The notes: a model not told the origin generated them from the sequence alone. DNA of 17,039 nucleotides from Larix sibirica (GCA_004151065.3 NWUY0300050153.1:13066-30104), one strand, 5' to 3'. Numbered from the stretch's first letter, positions 1 to 8,560 are shown. A program made the numbers and translations.

Positions 1-7
1 AGTCCTC

Positions 8-14
8 TACAATG
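8..14. repeat. Candidate SINE target-site duplication, distal copy
   Basis: The heptamer TACAATG directly abuts the A-rich tail end of the SINE and is repeated exactly at 231-237. Seven bases is short, so the match could be chance, but both copies sit where a duplication is expected. Confidence 0.5.
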
Positions 15-230
15 TTGTATTTTTTTCTAGAATATCCCTGACTTCTGGGAGTGGCCTTTGGTCCAATAAACTATGAACTAGGGGCACTCGTCCTAGGCCA
101 CACCAACCCTCAACTGGTTGGATTTTGGGTGTCTCTTCCAAACTAGCTCACACCTAAGGGGAATTGAACCCGAGTTTCCCTGGTGACGAGACCCACACCT
201 TAATTGAATGAGCTAGCGAGAATTGCCATT
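15..230 (-). mobile_element. tRNA-derived SINE
   Basis: Read on the minus strand from 230, the first ~75 bases resemble a tRNA. A box A-like stretch begins TAGCTCATTC near 215. Box B, GGGTTCAATTCC near 172-160, agrees with the pol III consensus GTTCRANNC and sits in a T-arm-like stem (CGGG/CCC). A tRNA-unrelated body of about 120 bases follows, and the unit ends in an A-rich tail (AAAAAAATACAA, about 28-15). Both ends abut the same heptamer, TACAATG. This head-body-tail order is the standard plan of plant SINEs, which are non-autonomous and mobilised by LINE machinery. Box A is weak, so the copy is probably old. The family is not identified. It lies beyond the recognisable part of the minus-strand gag pseudogene. 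Confidence 0.62.
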
Positions 231-237
231 TACAATG
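231..237. repeat. Candidate SINE target-site duplication, proximal copy
   Basis: Second copy of TACAATG, abutting the tRNA-like head of the SINE. See the copy at 8-14. Confidence 0.5.
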
Positions 238-2290
238 CACTAATTATGGGAATCCTTCATATGAGTATTATGGGAAGTTCATCGGAGTGGTGGATTTGGA
301 ATCCTAGGTATTTGGTCATTACTGGGACATGGTATCTGCAAATTCCCGCTAGTGGTAGCATGTGTATCCTTTCTCTAGGTAGGTTCAAGTGTTCCATAAC
401 TTTTTTACAAGTTTGGAGGTTTATCTTTGCCATGTTCATGCAGATATTTTGGAAAGTTACGTCACCTGGGGGAGATGTTCTTACTGATGAGAGACAACCC
501 CTTGATTGGAGAAAGGTTGTTGTAGAACTTGTTTTTGTGGTCGTGGTGCATTTTTTGCTTGAGGAGGGTTGGCACCAGCCTTTTTCCCGGACTTAATTAA
601 TTGTTGGCATTTCGTTATCAACGAGTAATAGTGTGTATAATGGCATACTCATTGCACATGGTGCAATGGAAGTTGTTCCTAAGATTGGGATTCTTTCCTT
701 GCTTGGGGGGATTATTGGTCCCCATGCTTTAGTTTGGATTTCCAATATTCTAGTTTTGTTGGGGAGGGGGGTTGCTCCCCTCCCCTTGCTGTCGGTTTTG
801 ATTGTTCATGCCTTTATTCTTCCATGTCTCTATGGATTAGGGGGATTAGCTTCTCAAACTGTTGAGTCTATTTTGTGGGAGAGGGTTGAACTAGATTGAT
901 CCCAACATGAGTCATGGGGTATGCATACCAGTTGGGATAGGAAATGGAAAATATGGATTGTAAATGGGTGTGGGTGAGTATAGGTTGGGTGCTCCATGGG
1001 ATGTGTATGTAGGAGCTTGTGGCTCTATTGGGGGTAGTGGTGATGGTTCAAGTTTCAATGGGATTGCATTGGACCAACGCAGGGTTGTATGGAGTGCATG
1101 TCAATTGTCCAAATTGGGATTTGGAGCAATTTCAGGGGTCATCAACATTTGACGAGCTACTAGGTTTTGATGTGAAGTATTGTATGGCATAGAGCTATGT
1201 GGTTGGAAAGTGTTCCCTTGATGAGAAAAAACCCTATAATCCCATTGAAGGAGTGTAATGTGTTGAGAGGAGCTTAGTTCAGAGAATCATGCCAAGGGGA
1301 ATTTGGGATGATCATATACAAATAACTTGATTGGGCATATATCAAATCAAAATGTTGTTCCTTTAGGATGGCCTCTTATTCCATTTTGGGCATAGTGGCT
1401 TCCAAATCCTCATAGATCACAAGGAGGAGTAATTTAAGGAACCAATACAAAAGGAATTCAAATTGGATTATGATTTTACACAATGTCATGCTTCTATGTC
1501 ATTCACAGATATGATCCATGATGTGTGTAGCGGTATTATGCCAAAATTTAGTTAGAATTTCCAAACCAATATCATGATGCATAGGTAGTTGAAAGTATGT
1601 GAGGAAGGTGGTGGCTATGGACTCAAAAGTGGGATGATTTCTAGATGGTAAATTGACATACTATTTGGTCACCGTTCCTCTGAGGGTTCTTTGAAACAGA
1701 CGAAGGTGAATGGTTTCCTCAACAAAACTGTTGGATGAGCACTGAAGGTGAAATGACATCATGTGGTTAGTTGGTTCATCTCCCTTCTTACCCTCTTATT
1801 TAGGAATATCTAAGGGAACTTTAGTTGGAATTCCTATCCAAGATGGGTCATGATGAATGGGATCATTTATTAGCTTGGATAAATCAAGTATATTTAAACT
1901 TGACATAAATGGGAGTGTTAGTGGAGGTGTAGGAGTTGCCATTGTTTGTTGTGTACTACCTCGTATAGGTGATGCAAGAGGTGATACTGGGGGAGTTGAT
2001 CCTCTACTTGAAGGTGGTGAGGTTGCAACTGATGGTGATGATTCTCCTCCTGTAGGTGAAGGGTATGTATGGAGGGGATATAGGAGGAGAGGTGAGCAAG
2101 GTATGTCCAAGCAGGGTTGACGTAATCACTATTTCACGTGTTCCCCCCCAACATGATGTCTCCATCATGGTCTACGAAGAGGTAATGTGGGAACCCCTCC
2201 TTGAATAGGGGGAATCCCTTGTTGCCCAAGATATTGTATAAGGTTTCTTAGTTCTACAATGGTTGTTGGTTTGTGATAAAATGGGGTTAA
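238..2290 (-). pseudogene. gag: Ty3/gypsy gag pseudogene (large plant gag)
   Basis: Gag forms the capsid-like particle that packages retrotransposon RNA. Reading leftwards, the N-terminal part (about 2270-2060) contains YNILGNKGFPLF and DIMLGG. After a frameshift comes a Pro/Ser/Thr-rich segment (2110-1900) and LINDPIHHDPSW with PTKVPLDIPK (about 1870-1797). The capsid core is clear: a FHLQCSSNSF block, then LRLFQRTLRG (about 1706-1677), YFQLPMHHDIG and HIMDHICE (to about 1500). IIPNSPWHDSL follows near 1290-1260. Then comes a Pro-rich linker (about 1100-920) and a weak knuckle-like HCTMCN near 665-650, followed by MAKINLQTCK near 435. Stops break the core at 1661-1663 and 1499-1501, both where the family usually has Trp. 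At least three frame changes are needed. Nothing of pol is visible before the SINE and the window edge. It is non-functional. The family assignment rests on remembered gag motifs, not a search. Confidence 0.8.
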
Positions 2291-3075
2291 GTATGAAGGG
2301 AATCAAACACAAGTAACATATGCAAAAATATGATAACCATGATAACATATGCAAAATGGTGAAAGTGAAAAAGTGAGTGCAAAGTTTCACAACTGGTACC
2401 AAGAGTAGGATCTTTTTTAGTTATGTTCGATGATATTTGTAATAAAAAGAAAAAATAAATTTTCCCTATTTGACTTAACATCCTTCCTCTCAAATTGTCA
2501 TTGGGCCTTCCAATAGCTCTCTTGTTGGATGGTTATGAACCCATCGAAGACGGTTAGTGAAGGTATGAATGAATCAGTTATAACAAGGGGTATTGGAGCT
2601 ATGTTACAAAAGGAATGGAAACATTTCCAATAGCCAAAAAAATCTAACTCAAGTGCAAATGCATCCCACAAATTCCACCTCGTGATGACCCTATTTTTTG
2701 GCCACTAAGATACCCTTGTTAAGTGTGGATAAGGGGTTCGGCCTCAGGCAATAAAGTGTCATATCCACAGAGAGATGGGTGGCTTGATGTGGTGAACAAA
2801 GCCAACTATACCTCATCCTTGGGCACCACATTTCCTTATCCGGGCTTGACCACAGTTTATTATAGCAAGATTTGGCAAGTTCCCTAAAATTCAACACCAA
2901 CTATTGTTTCAAAATGGAGAAGATTGGTGGGAATTATTTGGATGCCTAGCTCGATCAATCCTAACTTAAATAACAAATTGTTTTGTGACATCCTTGGTGG
3001 ATGGTTTTAGTTGGTTGATAATTATGTTGTAAGTTGATTTTATGGGGGTCCAAATTTGAATTAAAGGTGTGACAA

Positions 3076-3180
3076 GGAAGGTATTTCAAATATTCATTTT
3101 TTTGGGTTCATCAAGATCAATTGTGAGTGTAAGATGAATAGAATACTTAAAGGGAAGGAGTATTTAGGTCCCTTGGTGTT
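3076..3180. repeat. Imperfect direct repeat, copy 1
   Basis: The order of landmarks is shared with 3363-3470: AGG[AT]GGTATTT, a T-rich stretch, a GATCA-containing stretch, then AATAG[AC]ATACTT and TTTAGGTCCCTTG. Offset between copies is about 287 bases. The copies are diverged with small indels. No function is apparent. Confidence 0.6.
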
Positions 3181-3362
3181 TTCTTCAAGTGGGAGATACA
3201 CACGTGTTTGGAAGAAAACTTGAGTGAAAATTTGCAACTAACTCATGGGAATAATAAATCAAAGAGACATGGACATTGATGGTTTGGTACTCCTACTAAT
3301 TAATCTCTAAGTGTGGATTAATGTTTGAAAAAATACAACTATAACAAGCTTTATATGTGATC

Positions 3363-3470
3363 AGGGAGGTATTTTAAACCTTTCACTTCTTTTTTATTTT
3401 CCTTGATCATTTATGGGTGCAAGGCAAATAGCATACTTGAAGTAATAGGAGTCTTTAGGTCCCTTGTTTG
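3363..3470. repeat. Imperfect direct repeat, copy 2
   Basis: Partner of 3076-3180. It ends with the same TTTAGGTCCCTTG string. A third, much weaker relative may begin near 3619 (CTAGGAGGTTTGTTGAAAACC), but I would not rely on it. Confidence 0.6.
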
Positions 3471-4128
3471 TGCATAAAAGTGAGTTAATCTAATTTTTGC
3501 TTTGAAACAAGAAATATGCAAGAATCAATGAGTGTAGAACTAATGTAAATTACCTCAATTACCTAGACTAACAATTTCTATGAAAGAGAAATATGTGATG
3601 ATATAACCTACTTCTAGTGAGATCTAGGAGGTTTGTTGAAAACCTAAAAGCCTTTTCCTAATAGTTTTAAAAGATGAATTTTTACTTTCTATTTAAGCTA
3701 TATGATTTGATTAATAGAGAAGTAAAAAAACTTATGAGGTGTTAATTAATTATTCAGCATGCATGAACAATGAAACTACAATTTGAAGTGCAACTAATAT
3801 AGAAAAACTGAAAAAAAACATATGTGCGAGTTTTTGAAACATAATTGCGTACTTATGTGGGAAACAAGTTACACAACATTAACATGTTTTCCACACACAT
3901 AAATGAGTTAAAAATCGCATTGGTTGCATGTTTTCCGAAGAGAATGTTGCACAATATTTAATAGAACAAACGTCGGGAAGCACATAATCCAAAAAATTGA
4001 TGGAAATGGGCCTTGAGCCTGGAAACCCTACTGGTTAAGGGAATGAACATAATGGGTATGATCCTATAATACACCACAGATCAATTATAAAGTAAATGAA
4101 AAAAATATAGATAATAAATTAAATAAAA

Positions 4129-4147
4129 GTATCCAGTGGAGTCACCA
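4129..4147 (-). promoter_or_regulatory. Primer-binding-site-like sequence of the left gypsy element
   Basis: The minus strand reads TGGTGACTCCACTGGATAC. From memory, a very similar TGGCGACTCCGCTGGGGA-type sequence lies just inside the 5' LTR of many plant Ty3/gypsy elements and acts as the tRNA primer site for minus-strand synthesis. The position fits: an LTR-like sequence with a TATA box lies upstream on the same strand and gag lies downstream. Two or three bases differ from the remembered motif, consistent with decay. The primer tRNA is not assigned. Confidence 0.5.
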
Positions 4148-5040
4148 TAAACCGTTGAGGGAAAATTCCACAGGAGTGAGAAATATTCCATGCTATCCTT
4201 ACAGGTTGCAACAAAAACATTTGTAAGTGTTGATTAGTAGACCATACAACAATATGATAAAGAAAAAATCAATAAATAATAAATAAATGAATTATTGACA
4301 AGTGTTAATAACATAAAAAAGACAAAGATAGTGAGTTAGCTTCAACCATATAGTATTTTCCCAATGGAAAAGCTTGTTTACAAATGGTGTGACCTAGAAG
4401 AATGCGGCTTCAAGGGAAGCCAACAATATCCCTTAGGGAGGGGTCCTTTTGAATTCTCTCAATTGCTTGATATCTAACTTGGAATGATGAGGAGAAACAC
4501 TTGATTCTTGAGGAATAAGTCAAGGGAGCTTTGAATGCCAAATGATGATAAGTAGGGTGATGAAAGGTCATCTCTCAAACCAATTATTACAACATAACCT
4601 TTCTCTAAATTTCTTTTTTTGATTGCATGCTCATGGATTCCTTTTATAGGAAAAATGTAGTTCTTGAAACATCTAGTTCCTAATGTGAATGCTCCATCTC
4701 ATGAAGTGGTACTCCAAGTACAAGAGGGGTGCTATTGAATGCTCCCAAGCATGTGAAGAGGCTCATTCAAAATTTTGGATCCAAGGAATGCTGTTGTGAG
4801 CCTTGAATGCATCACATAGGGATAGTGGTACCATTTTTGGTACAACCACAAGGGTTTTGAGATAATAGCCGCACAGATCTGCACGAGTTTCAAAACAAAA
4901 TACACATGACTGTCCAAAATAATTGAATTTAATCATTCTAAAGTTCAATTCTCATTGTGAATTTGATGAGGATCATGTTGAAGAGCTGCATGTTGCATGT
5001 TGATGATGTCCTTATGAAGTACTGGGAAAAATGTCGCATG
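4148..5040 (-). mobile_element. 5' LTR of the left gypsy element (right edge unresolved)
   Basis: This stretch lies upstream, on the minus strand, of the primer-binding-site-like sequence. It has no coherent coding frame and carries a good minus-strand TATA box at 4640-4650, about 490 bases from its inner end, as expected for a U3-R-U5 arrangement. The inner end reads ...CGGTTTA rather than the canonical ...CA, so it is decayed or off by a base or two. I could not find a TG-starting outer edge; 5040 is a placeholder just before the next reading frame. No second LTR copy lies in the window to define the ends. Confidence 0.45.
4640..4650 (-). promoter_or_regulatory. TATA box in LTR
   Basis: The minus strand reads CCTATAAAAGG, a near-consensus plant TATA box. 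It would start transcription roughly 30 bases to the left, within the LTR and towards gag. Confidence 0.5.
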
Positions 5041-5054
5041 TGCGTGAAATTTAG

Positions 5055-5540
5055 GTGATAACAAGAATGTTGATGATATGTGATCTCATGGAATGTGTCA
5101 AATTTGTATCTTGCTTTGATAAGTTATATCTACAACATATGTTGAACAACAAAAAAGAATACAATAGATTTGTGCAAAATACACATAAACTACTTGCAAT
5201 ACAAATCAAGAGAATAATGAACTGGTTTTTACTAGTGTGCCCTGAGATCTATTCTCTACTATGTGATCTAAAGTTTGTTGTGCTACATGCTGTCACTGTG
5301 TATCTTCCAGATGAATTTCTCTATGCTGACATTTTAGGGTTCCAATCCATAATACCTACAAATTCATTGGTTGAATATGTAGATCATGGTTCATGAGGTA
5401 GATCATTGGAGGTAGAGCTATGGACAGTTTCGTGGCTAGATCATTGCATTGCTGAAGATGGATCATTGTCTACACTTGTTGATCAATTATTTTTTCTTGA
5501 TGGATGCTTCAAGGATATCGTAGATTCAAATCATGATTGA
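5055..5540 (+). pseudogene. Unidentified open frame with one internal stop
   Basis: From ATG at 5055 the frame is open for 113 codons to TGA at 5394-5396, then continues in the same frame for 47 codons to TGA at 5538-5540. The conceptual product is not low-complexity. It contains YLPDEFLYADILGFQSIIP before the stop and VELWTVSWLDHCIAEDGS after it. I recognise no domain. A run of about 160 codons with one stop is longer than chance usually gives in AT-rich DNA, but not decisive. No promoter or splice signal was identified. It could be an exon fragment of a captured host gene, a retroelement accessory frame, or chance. Confidence 0.25.
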
Positions 5541-5707
5541 GATCCATTGCAGTCAGATTTGTGATGTCGATCCACCAACAATTTAATTTGAAAAAATAAT
5601 CAACATCAAGTTCTCATCTTTCCTTCGTCTAAAAATGGCCATGGAGCACTTCCATGGCTTAACTATGGACAACAACCATATCTACCTTTAGGACCTAAGA
5701 AATATAG

Positions 5708-5720
5708 GGATTTGATACCA
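5708..5720 (-). promoter_or_regulatory. Primer-binding-site-like TGGTATCA
   Basis: The minus strand reads TGGTATCAAATCC. The first eight bases match the initiator-Met tRNA primer binding site (TGGTATCAGAGC) widely used by plant copia and some gypsy elements; the rest is diverged. A minus-strand LTR-like promoter lies immediately upstream (5721 onwards), the right arrangement for a 5' LTR. No gag could be recognised downstream, so the element is probably truncated. Confidence 0.45.
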
Positions 5721-6100
5721 CGATAAAATATGCACAAGGATAGAAATATGACAGAAAAGGTTCACAAGCCAACTCTCATATTCATTATAGAATTCACACC
5801 ATGATACATATATATAGTACAATGGGTGATTCCACCTCATAGAGAGATTTGCTCTAGATCCTAACACTTTGCATGGTGACTAAGCTAGGAAGTTTTAACT
5901 AAATATCTTAGTCATCATTTGAGGATAAATCATTATTCTCCTAAATGAATAGTATAATTAAAGGTCACATCAAGACTTAGTGATTGGTAAGGTAAGCTAT
6001 AGGATAATATTTCAATGGTATAAGTTGATGGCATGTGATAACTACATGCGGCTTATTGTTTCATATTGGATAAATGATATAGTATGACCATGATGGTATG
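5721..6100 (-). mobile_element. LTR-like sequence next to TGGTATCA (outer edge unresolved)
   Basis: On the minus strand this stretch has a TATA box (CTATATATATGTATC, 5803-5817) about 85-95 bases before the primer-site-like motif, a compact layout typical of short copia LTRs. The inner end reads ...TTTTATCG instead of ...CA. I could not place the outer TG edge; 6100 is only an estimate from the usual length of such LTRs. Plus-strand coding was not seen. Confidence 0.35.
5803..5817 (-). promoter_or_regulatory. TATA box
   Basis: The minus strand reads CTATATATATGTATC. It is plausible as the LTR promoter of the element primed at 5708-5720. A plain TA microsatellite is the alternative. Confidence 0.35.
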
Positions 6101-6423
6101 CAACAGCGACCTAGATATTCTTCAGATTTCAAGATTTTGATGTTATGGTGATGATCAATGATTGACTTAATGTTGTGAGTGGAAGTTTTGTTTTAGGTAT
6201 TCCAATCTAGGGAAACCAAAACCGATTCATCCCAGAACCATGAGGAAGAATGGTTGCAAGTATCAAATTATGTGTTGGGGACAACCTCATTCAACAATGA
6301 TAAGCCAATGGTTTTTTTTCCTTTTTACAGTTACCAGAAGTCCACAATTTGAGGTATTTTAATTGGGAGAGGCATATGGATAAGGGATTCCAATGCCTTG
6401 GGATGGTTCCTTAATGGTGCATT
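6101..6423. other. Gene-free stretch
   Basis: AT-rich sequence with no open frame, tRNA-like or LTR-edge signal that I could support on either strand. It may hold the rest of the LTR-like unit to the left. Confidence 0.5.
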
Positions 6424-6469
6424 GATCCATAAGCTGCCATGGATATTCCATTGGAATAGTTCGTCACAA
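6424..6469. repeat. 46-base motif, copy 1
   Basis: Matches 8046-8091 at 38 of 46 positions without gaps, including exact TGGATATTCCA and TTCGTCACAA blocks. Copy 1 ends directly at the N at 6470. On the minus strand both copies read TTGTGACGAA... then TGGAATATCCA. One reading is an LTR end plus the start of a leader; another is a conserved piece of coding sequence (minus-frame FQWNI[HQ]GSL in both copies). Confidence 0.7.
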
Positions 6470-6470
6470 N
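6470..6470. other. Single N, probable assembly join
   Basis: One of three isolated Ns. It lies exactly at the end of the 46-base repeat, and the sequence type changes here from LTR-like to pyrimidine-rich. Confidence 0.5.
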
Positions 6471-6512
6471 ATAAATTTTCATAAAATAAAAAACCTAAAT
6501 CCTACCCGACCT

Positions 6513-6523
6513 AAAACCCTAGC
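6513..6523 (+). promoter_or_regulatory. Telo-box-like motif
   Basis: AAAACCCTAGC contains the plant telo-box core AAACCCTA, which is common near transcription starts of plant housekeeping genes and in some LTRs. Here it precedes a pyrimidine-rich tract, a combination seen in 5' leaders, but no credible coding exon follows. Confidence 0.3.
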
Positions 6524-6555
6524 TACATAATTTGTGTTCCCTAGCATCCTCAAAT

Positions 6556-6690
6556 TTTCTCCTCTACCTTTTTCTTTATTTCCTATCCCTTATCCCTCTC
6601 TCCTTATCTCCTCTTTCCTTCCTCCTTTCTCTCTTCTTTTACATTCCTAACCCTCTCCTCTATTACTTCACATTTCTTCTTTTCCTCCAT
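6556..6690 (+). repeat. Pyrimidine-rich low-complexity tract
   Basis: About 135 bases are almost entirely C and T on the plus strand, with irregular CTCTCT, CCTTTCC and TTTCTT runs. The open frame across it (from 6532) translates to a Leu/Phe/Ser-rich string that merely reflects composition, so I do not call a gene. Confidence 0.7.
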
Positions 6691-7670
6691 AGAATAGCTC
6701 AGCCACCTCCTAAAGAAGCTCAACCCCTGATTTGGGCCTCATCTAAGGCCTCAAGCCTACCCTTTTGCAGACCTATTTACTGCTTCCATAGGTCTGCTCC
6801 ATATTTGCAGATTGTCAAATCCAAACTTTCCTCTCTTCATATCTATGCAAAGAGAAGGTTAATACTTATGTTGAGAAGTGCATTTAAAAGGATAATAAAT
6901 AGTGATTGCAAGAGAGGTCTAGAATATACCTAACAAAGGTTTGAATTTTGCCTTAAAGAGAGCTATGAAATTGTGTTTATAGTCTGCTATATATTGGTGT
7001 GTTCACATATCAAAATTACTCAGAATTTAGATTACTTGGTGCATGTTTCTTTTCTGATTTCCATTGCCACAAACTTGACATCTAACGAAGGGAAATCATA
7101 CTGTTATTGTGAATTTTATGTTTGGGAAACTCACCATGATGTATTTGCAATTTGATTATATGGAATATAGAAATTCAAGATCGTCAATGTGCATACGATA
7201 TTTTTTATATCCCTATTTACATTTGACTATTTTGCAATTGTTATAAATAGACATGGATAACATTGTCCTACAGATATGAAAGGAGTGTTATTTTCCAATA
7301 CTTGAAGTGCCAAACCTATTATTACTTCTTTACACTTGAGAGTTATTACTAGTTGACCACTATACTTATATTCATTGAATCATAATTGTTGGAGTTGATC
7401 ACATATTTTATCATTGGTGTTCATAGGCAATTGATGCAAGATACTTAAACTGCTAGTGGTAATTATATTCTTTAAATGATAAGTGGTTTTCATTGTTATG
7501 GCCAATTGATGATTGGATATTATTACTCATATGTTGACTTGGTATACTATCTTGATATTTTCTAAGTGCATGACTTTAATTTTATAGTGATCATTGAAAT
7601 CCTAACTTGTCTATTTACATAGTATGTCTTCTTCATTCACATAAAAATATTACATTTTGTGACCCTCACT
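6691..7670. other. Gene-free stretch
   Basis: Short open frames only. No domain, tRNA or clear terminal repeat is seen. A plus-strand TATA-like TATAAATAG is at 7243-7251 with no gene behind it. Confidence 0.5.
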
Positions 7671-7919
7671 AACATTTTGTTTCGAAGACATAGCATCTTA
7701 AGTTTTTTGCAAACCATAGAAGGGCTCTCCCCCTAGAGGTTCCGATTCTCTGAAGAAGTCGGATAATGTAGCTAAAGTGATAGTGGTCACTTTCTCCTAC
7801 ATTTGTTCATTAGATACTAGCCCTGCTAGTTCATCCGGTAACAGAGGGTAAACAAGGCAAAAGGGTGTTACTTCAAGGAGGATGACTTGCTCAAAATGAA
7901 GCAAACTAGGCACCCATCA

Positions 7920-7931
7920 TACCCCCCAACC
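7920..7931 (-). promoter_or_regulatory. Polypurine tract at a gypsy 3' LTR edge
   Basis: The minus strand reads GGTTGGGGGGTA followed by TGATGGGTGCC. Upstream on the minus strand is TTGAGGACAAGCAA, a string I associate with the end of the internal region of many plant gypsy elements. The same layout recurs at 15638-15650. The tract primes plus-strand DNA synthesis in LTR elements. Confidence 0.6.
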
Positions 7932-8045
7932 AAAATTGTTGCTTGTCCTCAAGTGACATCCTCCTATATCTTTGGAATCCCCAAGTGTAGGGTTGACCAA
8001 TTGTAGACTGGATATCCAATTTTTTCTAGCTCATAAAACCCAAGC

Positions 8046-8091
8046 GATCCGTAAACTACCCTGGATATTCCACTGAAACATTTCGTCACAA
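8046..8091. repeat. 46-base motif, copy 2
   Basis: Partner of 6424-6469, 1622 bases away, in the same orientation, 38/46 identical. It lies between an LTR-like block on its right and the polypurine tract on its left. Confidence 0.7.
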
Positions 8092-8231
8092 CGGATCTTA
8101 CAACTTAGTTCTTATTATATTAGCTTATTTTTATCGAGTGCCAAATAACTGGAACTGAAATACGAATAAATAGAACAAATAAGTACACAATCCACACAAT
8201 AACACAAGATATACTCCAGGAAAACTCACAA

Positions 8232-8243
8232 TGGGGAAAACCC
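8232..8243. repeat. GGGGAAAACCCC inverted repeat
   Basis: GGGGAAAACCCC is an inverted repeat of GGGG around AAAA. Such G4-A-C4 strings recur in plant LTRs. No function can be assigned. Confidence 0.4.
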
Positions 8244-8492
8244 CAACTACAAATGAGGACTATGCCTTTCTCTTTATGTCAAATTGCAAATACAAAGGAA
8301 ACAATACTCTCTATGGATAAACTTATGAATTTTCGACCAGAATGGTTACTACAAGATCTCCTATCTCCTCTGTTATGTTCTAATATCCACTCCCGTGCTG
8401 TTGCTAAACTATGGAACAATACAATACCTCAAAAGAATGGAACCCCCTTCTTCTTCTAGCGGCTCAGTATTTAACATAGCCTGGTAACAATC

Positions 8493-8548
8493 TAGGGTTA
8501 ATTTTAGGGTTTTTGCATGCATCAAATCTCGATTCGGGTTAGGGTTTT
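8493..8548 (-). promoter_or_regulatory. Cluster of telo-box motifs in LTR-like block
   Basis: TAGGGTT, TTAGGGTTTTT and GGGTTAGGGTTTT on the plus strand give AACCCTA/AAACCCTA on the minus strand, just downstream of the minus-strand TATA-like site. This is not a telomeric array, since the units are not tandem. Confidence 0.45.
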
Positions 8549-8550
8549 GG

Positions 8551-8560
8551 TCCTTATAGA
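8551..8560 (-). promoter_or_regulatory. TATA-like site
   Basis: The minus strand reads TCTATAAGGA, closely followed by the telo-box cluster. It is the likely core promoter of the LTR-like block. Confidence 0.4.

Larger units (their letters stand above)
2291..4128 (-). other. Probable untranslated leader of the left gypsy element
   Basis: This is the gene-free stretch between the gag start and the primer-binding-site-like sequence. It is AT-rich with no long open frame on either strand. It holds an imperfect direct repeat (3076-3180 and 3363-3470) and a TGGTACCA palindrome near 2396 in a context that loosely resembles a primer binding site. A leader of about 1.8 kb is long; some large plant gypsy lineages do have long leaders. 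Part of it could be a separate insertion that I cannot delimit. Confidence 0.45.
6471..7919 (-). mobile_element. Candidate gypsy 3' LTR (right edge clear, left edge guessed)
   Basis: The right edge is supported: on the minus strand a polypurine tract is followed by TGATGGGTGCC, a TG start of the same form as the better-defined LTR at 14172-15637 (TGTTGGGTGCC). The left edge is set at the N at 6470 only because it gives a similar length (about 1.45 kb). The body has no coherent coding. A plus-strand TATAAATAG occurs at 7243-7251, opposite to the expected orientation. The pyrimidine tract at its left end could belong to something else. Confidence 0.3.

Noticed and set aside
204-899. Plus-strand open frames of 130 and 88 codons
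   Set aside because: They are antisense to the SINE and the C-terminal gag remnants, with no domain of their own.
1857-2120. Plus-strand Gly/Val-rich open frame
   Set aside because: It is the antisense of the Pro/Ser-rich part of the minus-strand gag pseudogene.
2141-2155. C-run followed by AACATGATG, resembling a minus-strand polypurine tract next to an LTR edge
   Set aside because: It lies in the minus-strand gag frame (DIMLGG), so the run is coding sequence, not an element end.
2390-2412. TGGTACCA palindrome as a primer binding site
   Set aside because: It reads as a site on either strand, the adjacent bases do not give a ...CA LTR end, and a better-placed candidate exists at 4129-4147.
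6532-6933. 133-codon frame that looks like a hydrophobic membrane protein
   Set aside because: The hydrophobic run is a product of the C/T-rich tract; the remainder has no recognisable domain.
8485-8550. Interstitial telomere repeat
   Set aside because: The TTTAGGG-like units are scattered and imperfect, better explained as telo-box motifs of an LTR promoter.
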